In this document: in pieces, positions 52,771 to 60,510 of the stretch
How positions within the stretch are numbered: position 1 is the stretch's first letter
How the letters are laid out: every line of letters starts with the position of its first letter
Source: Clostridium sp.
Lineage (GTDB): Bacteria > Bacillota > Clostridia > Clostridiales > Clostridiaceae
Direction: 5' to 3'
Assembly: GCA_029851835.1 (NCBI GenBank)
Contig: JARKVD010000031.1
Span: 85,268 to 149,267, forward strand
Length of the DNA: 64,000 nucleotides
The notes under the pieces: model-generated
Database searches by the model: none
Told to the model about the DNA's origin: nothing
The model's input: the letters and a program-made list of their open reading frames with translations, nothing else
Position numbers and translations under genes: made by a program

Positions 52771-55434
52771 TTAAGCTACCTTTTCATACTCCGCATTAAT
52801 GTTGTTATTTATATGTTTTTTCCCTTTATTTTTATCAGTTAATTCAACAATTACTTTGTAGATTTGAATTATTACTGTTGGTATAAATGCTAATCCATAG
52901 ATTGCTAAAATTTGATTTGAAGCAAGTGGAGTTACTTCAAATAAATTTTGAAGGAACGGTACAAATAAAACGCTATTTAAGAATAATAAGCCTGCACCAA
53001 ATGCCATCCAACTATATTTATTAGAGAATAATCCTAATGTAAATATAGACTTCTTACCTCTACAATTAAATCCATGGAATAATCTAGCTAAGCAAAGAGT
53101 TGCAAAAGCCATTGTTGATGCTTCCCCGTGTCCAGTCTTTAACCCAATGTGGAAAGCCATAATTGTAAATATACCTATTATTAATCCTTCTAAAGCAACT
53201 CCTCCAATAAAGTCTTTTGAAAGGATTGATGCTTTGCTGTTTCTTGGTTTATCTTTTAATAAATCTCTACGAGACTTTTCCATCCCAATGGCTACTGCTG
53301 GTAAACTATCAGTTAATAAGTTAATGAATAATAAGTGTACAGCTTCAAATGGCATTGGTAAAGCCATTAATGATGCATATAAAACAGCTAATATACCAGA
53401 AGCATTACCTGATAAAAGGAACTTTATTGAGTTTTTGATATTTTCATATATATTTCTTCCATTAGCAACTGATTTAACTATTGTTGCAAAGTTATCATCT
53501 GTAAGTATTACAGACGCAGCATCCTTAGATACCTCAGTTCCTGTTATACCCATTGCAATTCCTATATCAGCTTGTTTTAATGCTGGAGCATCATTAACTC
53601 CATCCCCTGTCATTGCAACTATTTGTCCTTTTTCCTGCCAAGCTTTTACTATTCTTATTTTGTGTTCTGGTGAAACCCTTGCATATACAGATATATGTTC
53701 AAGATTTCTCTTTAATTCTTCATCTGACATCTTGTCTAATTCTAAGCCCTCAACAGCTCTATCACCTTGTTGAAAAATTCCTATTTGTTTAGCAATAGCT
53801 GAAGCTGTTATTTTATGGTCTCCGGTAATCATTATTGGCTTTATACCTGCTGTTATACAGTCAGCAACAGCCGCTGCTGATTCCTCTCTTGGTGGATCAA
53901 TCATTGAAATTAATCCCATAAAGGTATAATTGTCTTCATCTGATAATGAAAGTTCTTTAACTTCCTTCATCTCTTTATAAGCAAAAGCTAAAACTCTCAA
54001 GCCACTTTCAGATAACATTCTGTTATTAATTAATATATTATCTCTATCATCATCAGTTATCTCTCTTACACCTTCACCTGTGTGAATTAATTTAACCCTA
54101 TTTAAGATTACATCTAATGCTCCCTTTGTGAACATAAGATTTTTATCATCTATGTTGTGAAGAGTACTCATAAGCTTTCTGTCTGAATCGAAAGGAAGTT
54201 CTTTTATTCTTTCAAATTTCTCCCTTAAAGCTAACTCCTCGATATGATACTTATGTCCAAGATTAACTAAGGCAACCTCTGTTGGATCTCCGATTTCTTT
54301 TCCTTCTTTAGATGTAGAATCATTACAAAGAATTGAACTCATTAATAAATAATTTTCTACGGTATTATCTAAATTAAGCTTTTCATCTTCAATTAATTTG
54401 TTATCTACAAAAATCTTTTTAACAGTCATTTTATTTTGAGTAAGTGTACCTGTTTTATCAGAGCAAATAATTGATACTGAACCTAAACCTTCAACAGCCT
54501 TAAGCTTTTTAATAATTGCATTTTCTTTTGCCATCTTCTGAGTTCCAAGGGCAAGTACAATAGTTACTATTGAGCTTAGTGCCTCTGGTATTGCAGCTAC
54601 TGCAAGAGCTACTGCAAACATTAAAGAGTCAAGAATTGGTGTGCCTCTATAAATACTTAACCCAAAAACTAAAACACAAACTCCAAGAATACCAAATGCT
54701 AATTTCTTACTAAAATCATCTAAGTTTTGTTGTAAAGGAGTCTGCTTTTCTTGAGTCTGCTCCATTAAGGATGCAATTTTTCCTATTTCAGTATTCATAC
54801 CAGTGCCTGTTACAACTACTATAGCTCGTCCATAAGTTACTAAAGAACCAGAAAACACCATGTTTTTTTGATCACCTAGAGGAAGTTCTTCCCTTTCAAT
54901 GATATCGCTAATTTTATTTACCCCTTCTGATTCTCCTGTTAAAGAACTTTCATTTACTTGAAGTGAATAATTTTCTATTATTCTTCCATCAGCAGGAACT
55001 AAATCTCCCGCTTCTAAAACTAATATGTCTCCAGGAACAACCTCCTTAGAGTTAATTTCCGTCTTTGTCCCATTTCTAAATACCTTAGCCGATGGTGAAG
55101 AAAGTGCTTTTAAACTTTCTAATGATTGTTCAGCTTTAAAGTGCTGAACTGTTCCTAAAACTGCATTTAAAGTAATAACAGCCACAATTACTATTGTACT
55201 TTCTACATTCCCTGTTAATGCTGATATACCTGCAGCTCCAATTAAAATCGCTACTAGTAAATCCTTAAATTGACTAAGAAATACTTGAAGTACTGTTGCT
55301 TTTTCTTTTTCAGTTAATGTGTTGGTACCATACTCCTGCAAACGTGCTTTTACTTCTCCGTCAGTTAAGCCTTGCCTTGTAGTGCCAAGATGTTGTAAAG
55401 TTTCCTCCGAAGACTTTGAAAAGAATTTTACCAT
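52771..55434 (-). CDS. P-type cation-transporting ATPase (P2A; Ca2+/Mn2+)
   Basis: 887 residues. Actuator TGES at 166-169, phosphorylation site SDKTGT with Asp326, the ion-binding AIPEAL of M4 (281-286), MTGDHK and MTGDGVNDAPALK hinge. The IPEAL motif and overall length place it in the SERCA/PMCA-like P2A group, which exports Ca2+ and in several bacteria Mn2+. The upstream yybP-ykoY riboswitch senses Mn2+, so Mn2+ efflux is the favoured role. N-terminal cation-ATPase domain SEETLQHLGTTRQGLT is typical. ATG with AGGAGG before it. Confidence 0.93.
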   Translation of the reverse strand: MVKFFSKSSEETLQHLGTTRQGLTDGEVKARLQEYGTNTLTEKEKATVLQVFLSQFKDLLVAILIGAAGISALTGNVESTIVIVAVITLNAVLGTVQHFKAEQSLESLKALSSPSAKVFRNGTKTEINSKEVVPGDILVLEAGDLVPADGRIIENYSLQVNESSLTGESEGVNKISDIIEREELPLGDQKNMVFSGSLVTYGRAIVVVTGTGMNTEIGKIASLMEQTQEKQTPLQQNLDDFSKKLAFGILGVCVLVFGLSIYRGTPILDSLMFAVALAVAAIPEALSSIVTIVLALGTQKMAKENAIIKKLKAVEGLGSVSIICSDKTGTLTQNKMTVKKIFVDNKLIEDEKLNLDNTVENYLLMSSILCNDSTSKEGKEIGDPTEVALVNLGHKYHIEELALREKFERIKELPFDSDRKLMSTLHNIDDKNLMFTKGALDVILNRVKLIHTGEGVREITDDDRDNILINNRMLSESGLRVLAFAYKEMKEVKELSLSDEDNYTFMGLISMIDPPREESAAAVADCITAGIKPIMITGDHKITASAIAKQIGIFQQGDRAVEGLELDKMSDEELKRNLEHISVYARVSPEHKIRIVKAWQEKGQIVAMTGDGVNDAPALKQADIGIAMGITGTEVSKDAASVILTDDNFATIVKSVANGRNIYENIKNSIKFLLSGNASGILAVLYASLMALPMPFEAVHLLFINLLTDSLPAVAIGMEKSRRDLLKDKPRNSKASILSKDFIGGVALEGLIIGIFTIMAFHIGLKTGHGEASTMAFATLCLARLFHGFNCRGKKSIFTLGLFSNKYSWMAFGAGLLFLNSVLFVPFLQNLFEVTPLASNQILAIYGLAFIPTVIIQIYKVIVELTDKNKGKKHINNNINAEYEKVA

Positions 55435-55483
55435 GTGCTTTCCTCCTATGAATTTTTCTACATTTTTCGAGCCAATTTTTATA

Positions 55484-55622
55484 TAAAAAAAGAGACTCTT
55501 AATATAACTTTCACCAATAGTAAAAGCTATATTAAAAGTCTCGTAACCAAATTGGTATATAACACCAGGATATTAAGCCGCGAATGTTGATGTTATATTT
55601 TCTACTACTCCCTCTTAATAGT
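55484..55622 (-). promoter_or_regulatory. yybP-ykoY (Mn2+) riboswitch with terminator
   Basis: Minus strand. P1 is TATTAAGAG / CTTTTAATA (9 bp; 55612-55620 with 55529-55537). GGGAGTAG follows the 5' P1 strand, CGCGGCTT is central, and ACGAGAC precedes the 3' P1 strand, all as in known yybP-ykoY RNAs. The 3' side overlaps a long hairpin (GAGACTTTTAATATA / TATATTAAGAGTCTC) with T7 at 55484-55545. Ligand binding holds P1 and prevents the terminator, so Mn2+ should switch the ATPase on. Confidence 0.88.
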
Positions 55623-55694
55623 AAACTCCTCCTCATTCCATTTCAATGAGTAAGTTCATGTTAACCAAATCAAAGATTTGGACATTCACTTAGG
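55621..55694 (-). repeat. IRF-1 repeat, copy 12 (reverse)
   Basis: GTAAACTCC, GAGTAAGTTC, CCAAATCAAAGATTTGG, CATTCACTTAGG in reverse orientation. It abuts the riboswitch aptamer. Confidence 0.8.
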
Positions 55695-55975
55695 AATTTA
55701 TTTATGTGATGTTTTTATTATAAAAAGATTATATTAAAAATGCAATAGGATTTTTCCCAAAAGATTGTTAATATTTTTATCATAATTTTTAACATAGAAT
55801 TAACACTTCCCCTCTTTGAAATATTTTATGTATTACCATTCATTTTTCTTTAAAATGAAATTTTATTTTATAAAAATTTCATTTCCTCTTGATAATATGC
55901 TTTAAATATTATAATATATACTTGTGATTTTTAAGTATAAGTTTAATATTTCAGATAAATTTAGGAGGACTTAAC
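55695..55975. other. Divergent upstream region, P-type ATPase and symporter
   Basis: Very AT-rich. Holds likely promoters for both flanking units (TATAAT-like at about 55911-55916 facing the symporter). No ORF or hairpin is seen. Confidence 0.4.
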
Positions 55976-57217
55976 ATGAAGAAAAAAAGCCCATTAGCTT
56001 TCAAAATTTTAATCGGTATGATTCTTGGAATCGTAGTAGGATTCCTTTTTCAAGGTAATCCTGCTTTTGCAGTAAATTATATAAAACCCTTTGGTACAAT
56101 ATTTTTAAACCTTATTAAAATGATTGTAGTACCAGTTGTTCTTTTTTCAATAATAGCTGGTGTAATTTCCATGAAGGATATAAAGAAAGTTGGATCTGTG
56201 GGACTTAAAACTCTTGCATTTTATATGATTACAACTTGCATAGCTGTAACCTTCGGGTTATTCTTTGCTAACCTTCTGAATGTAGGAGGCGGATATAAGC
56301 TTGCTGGTGAAGCTCTTTCCTATGAAGCTGCTGTAGCTCCAAGCTTTATGGATACCTTTGTTAATATTTTTCCTAGCAATGCAATTGCTCCTTTAGCAAA
56401 CGCTACAATGCTTCAAGTAATTGTAATAGCACTTTTATTTGGTTTTGGAATAATTGTGACAGGAGAAAAAGCAAGGCCAGTGGTAAAGTTTGTTGAATCC
56501 TTCAATGAAGTTTGCATGAATATAATGAATATGATTATAAAATTATCACCAATAGGAGTTTTTGCTCTTTTAGTTCCTGTAATTGCAGAAAATGGTCCAA
56601 GCGTTTTACTTCCACTGCTAAAGCTTATTGTAATAGTATATTTGGTTTACTTCATCCATATGTTTGTGGTGTATTCTTTATCTGTTAAGACTATGGCCAA
56701 AATTTCACCATTAACATTCTTTAAAAATATGTTTCCAGCCATGTCTTTAGCTTTTTCTTCAGCAAGCTCTGTTGGAACTTTACCATTAAATTTAGAATGC
56801 ACACAAAAGCTTGGCGCTAAAAGTGAAATAGCTAGCTTTGTCTTACCACTAGGTGCAACAATCAACATGGATGGAACTGCAATTTATCAAGGTGTTTGTG
56901 TAATATTTATTGCTCAAGTCTTCGGAGTCGACCTTTCAATTAGCCAGCAAATAACTATTATTCTCACAGCAACTCTTGCTTCAATCGGTACTGCTGGAGT
57001 TCCTGGTGCTGGAATGATAATGTTAGCAATGGTGCTTCAAAGTGTAAGTCTTCCAGTTGAAGGAATTGCACTTATCGCAGGTATTGATCGTATCCTTGAT
57101 ATGGGAAGAACCGTTGTAAATATCACTGGTGACGCTGCATGTACAGTATGCGTATCAGCTATGGAAGATAGAAATTTAAACTCTTCAAAAGATATCCCTA
57201 AAGCTATTGCCTCATAA
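55976..57217 (+). CDS. DAACS-family dicarboxylate/amino acid:cation symporter (copy 1)
   Basis: 413 residues with about eight TM helices and two re-entrant hairpins. The first hairpin serine-rich motif SSASSVGTLPL, NMDGTAIYQGV in TM7 and GAGVPGAGMIML (here TAGVPGAGMIML) in HP2 are signatures of the GltP/GltPh/SstT family. It imports glutamate, aspartate, C4-dicarboxylates or Ser/Thr with Na+ or H+. TM8 carries DRILDMGRTVVNITGD; the Arg/Asp pair there shapes acidic amino acid binding, which favours an Asp/Glu-like or dicarboxylate substrate. GGAGG before the ATG. Confidence 0.93.
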   Translation: MKKKSPLAFKILIGMILGIVVGFLFQGNPAFAVNYIKPFGTIFLNLIKMIVVPVVLFSIIAGVISMKDIKKVGSVGLKTLAFYMITTCIAVTFGLFFANLLNVGGGYKLAGEALSYEAAVAPSFMDTFVNIFPSNAIAPLANATMLQVIVIALLFGFGIIVTGEKARPVVKFVESFNEVCMNIMNMIIKLSPIGVFALLVPVIAENGPSVLLPLLKLIVIVYLVYFIHMFVVYSLSVKTMAKISPLTFFKNMFPAMSLAFSSASSVGTLPLNLECTQKLGAKSEIASFVLPLGATINMDGTAIYQGVCVIFIAQVFGVDLSISQQITIILTATLASIGTAGVPGAGMIMLAMVLQSVSLPVEGIALIAGIDRILDMGRTVVNITGDAACTVCVSAMEDRNLNSSKDIPKAIAS

Positions 57218-57235
57218 ATAGAATTCATCTAAAAA

Positions 57236-57277
57236 AAATGCTGTAGAAACCTAGTTAGAGTTCCTACAGTATTTTTT
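57236..57277 (+). terminator. Terminator between the tandem symporters
   Basis: ATGCTGTAGAAAC / GTTCCTACAGTAT-type stem, then T6. The two symporters are therefore separate transcription units. Confidence 0.82.
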
Positions 57278-57430
57278 CTTTAAATTAACTCATGTCACAT
57301 TTTTTTATTCATATTTTAGATAATTGAATTTTTAATATAGATAAAATTTCAATATCATTCATAAATACCAGGTAGTTTTACATATAAATTTAAAGTAGAT
57401 GTAATTTTATTTAATTCAGGAGGGGTATAT

Positions 57431-58666
57431 ATGAAAAAACAAAGATCATTAGCTTTCTACATCCTGATTGGTATGATTCTTGGAATTATTGTGGGTATAC
57501 TATTCCAAGGCAATCCTGATCTCGCAGTAAACTATATCAAACCTTTCGGTACTATCTTTTTAAATTTAATTAAAATGGTTGTAGTTCCAGTAGTATTATT
57601 TTCTATTATTGCTGGTGTAATTTCCATGAAGGATATTAAAAAAGTGGGCTCTGTAGGTGTCAAAACTCTTGTATTTTATATGTTAACTACATGTATCGCT
57701 GTTACTCTAGGACTTATTTTTGCTAATATTTTAAAGGTAGGCGGAGGATACAAATTAGCTGGTGAAGCGCTTACCTATGAAGCTGCAGCATCTCCAAGCT
57801 TCATGGATACCTTTATAAACATCTTCCCTAGTAATGCTGTAGAACCTCTTGCTAGTGCAACCATGCTGCAAGTTATCGTTATAGCATTATTCTTTGGCTT
57901 TGGTATTATCTTAGCCGGTAAAAAGGCTGAGCCGGTTGTAACCTTTGTAGAAGCTTTTAACGAAGTTTGCATGAAAATTATGGGAATGATTATTAAGTTA
58001 TCTCCTATAGGAGTATTTGCTCTTTTAGTTCCCGTAGTTGCCACAAACGGTCCAAAGGTTTTATTACCATTATTAAAACTCATCCTTATTGTTTACTTAG
58101 TTTATATCATCCATATGGTTGTTGTTTACTCTGCAACAGTTAAAACTATGGCTAAAATCTCTCCACTAACCTTCTTCAAAAACATGATCCCTGCAATGAC
58201 TATGGCATTTTCCTCTGCCAGCTCTGTAGGTACATTACCATTAAACATTGAATGTACTGAAAAACTAGGCGCTAAGAAAGAAATATCAAGTTTCGTACTT
58301 CCACTAGGCGCAACTATTAACATGGACGGAACTGCCATATATCAAGGTGTATGTGCAATTTTTATAGCTGAAGTATTTGGTTTTAACCTTACTTTAGGTC
58401 AGCAGCTTACAGTTATATTAACTGCAACTCTAGCTTCAATAGGAACAGCAGGAGTTCCTGGAGCAGGAATGATAATGCTTGCTATGGTTCTTCAAAGTGT
58501 TGGTTTACCAATTGAAGGTATCGCCCTTATTGCTGGTATCGACCGTATCCTTGACATGGGTAGAACAACAGTAAATATCACTGGTGATGCTGCATGTGCA
58601 GTTTGCGTCTCCGCTATGGAAGATAAGAAGCTAGCTAAATCAGCTAAGAGTAAAAACTTTAACTAG
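57431..58666 (+). CDS. DAACS-family dicarboxylate/amino acid:cation symporter (copy 2)
   Basis: 411 residues, close to copy 1 along its whole length, with the same motifs: SSASSVGTLPL, NMDGTAIYQGV, TAGVPGAGMIML, DRILDMGRTTVNITGD. The helices that line the site are nearly unchanged, so the substrate class is probably the same and the copies may differ in affinity or regulation. The DNA is clearly diverged at third positions, so the duplication is not recent. AGGAGGGG precedes the ATG. Confidence 0.93.
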   Translation: MKKQRSLAFYILIGMILGIIVGILFQGNPDLAVNYIKPFGTIFLNLIKMVVVPVVLFSIIAGVISMKDIKKVGSVGVKTLVFYMLTTCIAVTLGLIFANILKVGGGYKLAGEALTYEAAASPSFMDTFINIFPSNAVEPLASATMLQVIVIALFFGFGIILAGKKAEPVVTFVEAFNEVCMKIMGMIIKLSPIGVFALLVPVVATNGPKVLLPLLKLILIVYLVYIIHMVVVYSATVKTMAKISPLTFFKNMIPAMTMAFSSASSVGTLPLNIECTEKLGAKKEISSFVLPLGATINMDGTAIYQGVCAIFIAEVFGFNLTLGQQLTVILTATLASIGTAGVPGAGMIMLAMVLQSVGLPIEGIALIAGIDRILDMGRTTVNITGDAACAVCVSAMEDKKLAKSAKSKNFN

Positions 58667-58784
58667 TTAATTAGATACCTTGCTAAATCTAAAGTAGATA
58701 ATATCATTCAGTGGTTTATAATTGTAACTAATTATATAATTATGCAAATTTAATTACATTAACAATAACACCCTAATTGGTAAA

Positions 58785-58820
58785 GATGGTAGAAACAAAG
58801 AAAGTGTTTCTACCATTTTT
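58785..58820 (+). terminator. Terminator of symporter copy 2
   Basis: ATGGTAGAAACA / TGTTTCTACCAT stem with an AAGAAAG-type loop and T5. Confidence 0.87.
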
Positions 58821-58928
58821 ATCTTAATTCATTTTAAATAAACCTCTTACATTTGATATAATTGTATTAATGTTACTTCTAAGGTTCACACTTTAAGTAA
58901 TAATGAATTTTATAGGAGGTTACTTAAT

Positions 58929-59408
58929 ATGGCTATAGAATTAGTTCGAGAATATTTCAAAAAATTTGATTTGGATAATAAAATCAAAGAATTTGAGGTT
59001 TCTAGTGCAACTGTAGACTTAGCAGCAGTGGCGTTAAATGTTGAACCTCAAAGAATTGCAAAAACCTTATCTTTTAAAACTAAGGACGGAGACAACTGTA
59101 TATTAATTGTTACTGCTGGAGATGCAAAAATTGATAACTCAAAATTTAAATCAAAATTTTCTATGAAGGCAAAAATGCTTCCCCCAGATGAAGTAGATAC
59201 TTTTGTTGGACACAGTATAGGCGGAGTATGCCCTTTTGCCATTTCTTCAAGTATACCTGTATATCTTGATGAATCTTTAAAAAGATTCGATACTGTATTT
59301 CCAGCTTGCGGAAGTAGTAATAGCGCCATCGAATTAAGCTGCGAAGAGCTCTTTAAATATTCAAATGCCATTGAATGGGTAGATGTATGTAAGGTAATTA
59401 GTAATTAA
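58929..59408 (+). CDS. YbaK/EbsC-family aminoacyl-tRNA deacylase
   Basis: 159 residues. The family hydrolyses mischarged tRNAs, mainly Cys-tRNA-Pro. RIAKTLSFKT contains the conserved Lys, and GHSIGGVCPFA contains the GxxxGGxxP motif. It is a freestanding editing protein; since the type 3 ProRS at 27622 lacks an editing domain, trans-editing for it is a sensible role (inference). TAGGAGG precedes the ATG. The last five codons overlap a perfect palindrome shared with the convergent gene. Confidence 0.88.
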   Translation: MAIELVREYFKKFDLDNKIKEFEVSSATVDLAAVALNVEPQRIAKTLSFKTKDGDNCILIVTAGDAKIDNSKFKSKFSMKAKMLPPDEVDTFVGHSIGGVCPFAISSSIPVYLDESLKRFDTVFPACGSSNSAIELSCEELFKYSNAIEWVDVCKVISN

Positions 59409-59426
59409 TTTTTAATTACTAATTAC
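59394..59426. terminator. 15-bp perfect palindrome covering both gene ends
   Basis: GTAATTAGTAATTAA (59394-59408), a TTT loop, and its exact reverse complement (59412-59426). Each arm encodes Val-Ile-Ser-Asn-stop for its own gene. It probably serves as a weak bidirectional terminator, though the stem is AT-only with few G-C pairs. Confidence 0.7.
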
Positions 59427-60275
59427 AACTGCCTGTTTACCCAAATCACCGTATCTTTTTTCAACAACCTCTTTATTATATGAAACTAATCCATTATTTT
59501 CGTATGGATCATTAAAATAATAACTTGTTTCATCATATCCAACTAAAACTAAGCAATGTTCTCCTCCAATCCAATGGTATCTAAGTCCATTATCTTTTAA
59601 TAACCAATCAGTGCCCTCTGATGTTGGTTTCATTTCTATAGTAGCCCATATTAGTACTGGTATACCCTTATTAACATATTTTTCAGCAATAGCTTCTAAG
59701 CTTGTACCCGTTATATTTTTAGCCTTTTTCCCGCTATCAAGAATTTTATTCATTGATTTAACTATAACAGGTGCAAAACATCCATAGCTATATGGACTTC
59801 TTGGGTCTCCTATAAAATAATTATTAGGATCTTCAGCTATTAAAATACCCTCCTTAGATTCTATAGTAGACATATCTAAATATTTATCAATATATTCATC
59901 TACATCTATCTCATAACCATAGTATTGCAACATCATTGTTGCACTAACAACTTCGCATCCTGTAGGATAATAATCTGCTTGACTTATATATGGTACATCT
60001 ATAATTCCTTTTCTCTTTCCAATCTTTTGTTTACCACTACTAGGTACATTATCAACTATACTTCTAACTTCACGCTTATCCTCTACATCACCATCATTAG
60101 CCTTCCATTCTGATTCTTTTTCTACTATGGCTCCTTTCCCTAAAGTATTACTTCCTTGAGACATTCCTGTACTAAAGGCTGAAATTGTAAACATCCCAAG
60201 AACCACTCCTGACATAAGCATTCTTTTAAAATTTTTCTTTTTATCATATAAAGTTTTTTTCTTCAACTTTGACAT
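59412..60275 (-). CDS. Secreted or membrane-bound C39-like cysteine peptidase
   Basis: 287 residues: basic N-terminus, hydrophobic segment (about 19-38) as signal or anchor, a linker, and a Peptidase_C39_2 domain from about residue 90. IDVPYISQADYYPTGCEVVSATMML holds the presumed catalytic Cys107, and HWIGGEHCLVLVGYDE the His. Such domains are papain-like and occur in surface proteins of Firmicutes; substrates are mostly unknown. The C-terminal codons lie in a palindrome shared with ybaK. The gene is transcribed alone. Confidence 0.85.
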   Translation of the reverse strand: MSKLKKKTLYDKKKNFKRMLMSGVVLGMFTISAFSTGMSQGSNTLGKGAIVEKESEWKANDGDVEDKREVRSIVDNVPSSGKQKIGKRKGIIDVPYISQADYYPTGCEVVSATMMLQYYGYEIDVDEYIDKYLDMSTIESKEGILIAEDPNNYFIGDPRSPYSYGCFAPVIVKSMNKILDSGKKAKNITGTSLEAIAEKYVNKGIPVLIWATIEMKPTSEGTDWLLKDNGLRYHWIGGEHCLVLVGYDETSYYFNDPYENNGLVSYNKEVVEKRYGDLGKQAVVISN

Positions 60276-60432
60276 AATCCTATACCTCTTTTCATATATC
60301 TATATTTATGGCTCTTTTGTTATGCAGTGTAATTAATTTCTATATGGTTAAAGCTTTTTCCTTTTATTTACATTCACATTTTTACTACCTATTTCACCAC
60401 AACACTATATTTATCCACTTTATGTTTTATCG

Positions 60433-60466
60433 AAAAAACAATAAAGAGAACCCCTAAGAGTTCTCT
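60433..60466 (-). terminator. Terminator of the SleC-like gene
   Basis: AGAGAAC / GTTCTCT stem, followed on the minus strand by TTATTGTTTTTT. Confidence 0.8.
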
Positions 60467-60510
60467 CTGTCTTATTTTATAATTTTTTTATTAAAGGATA
60501 CCTAACTTTT

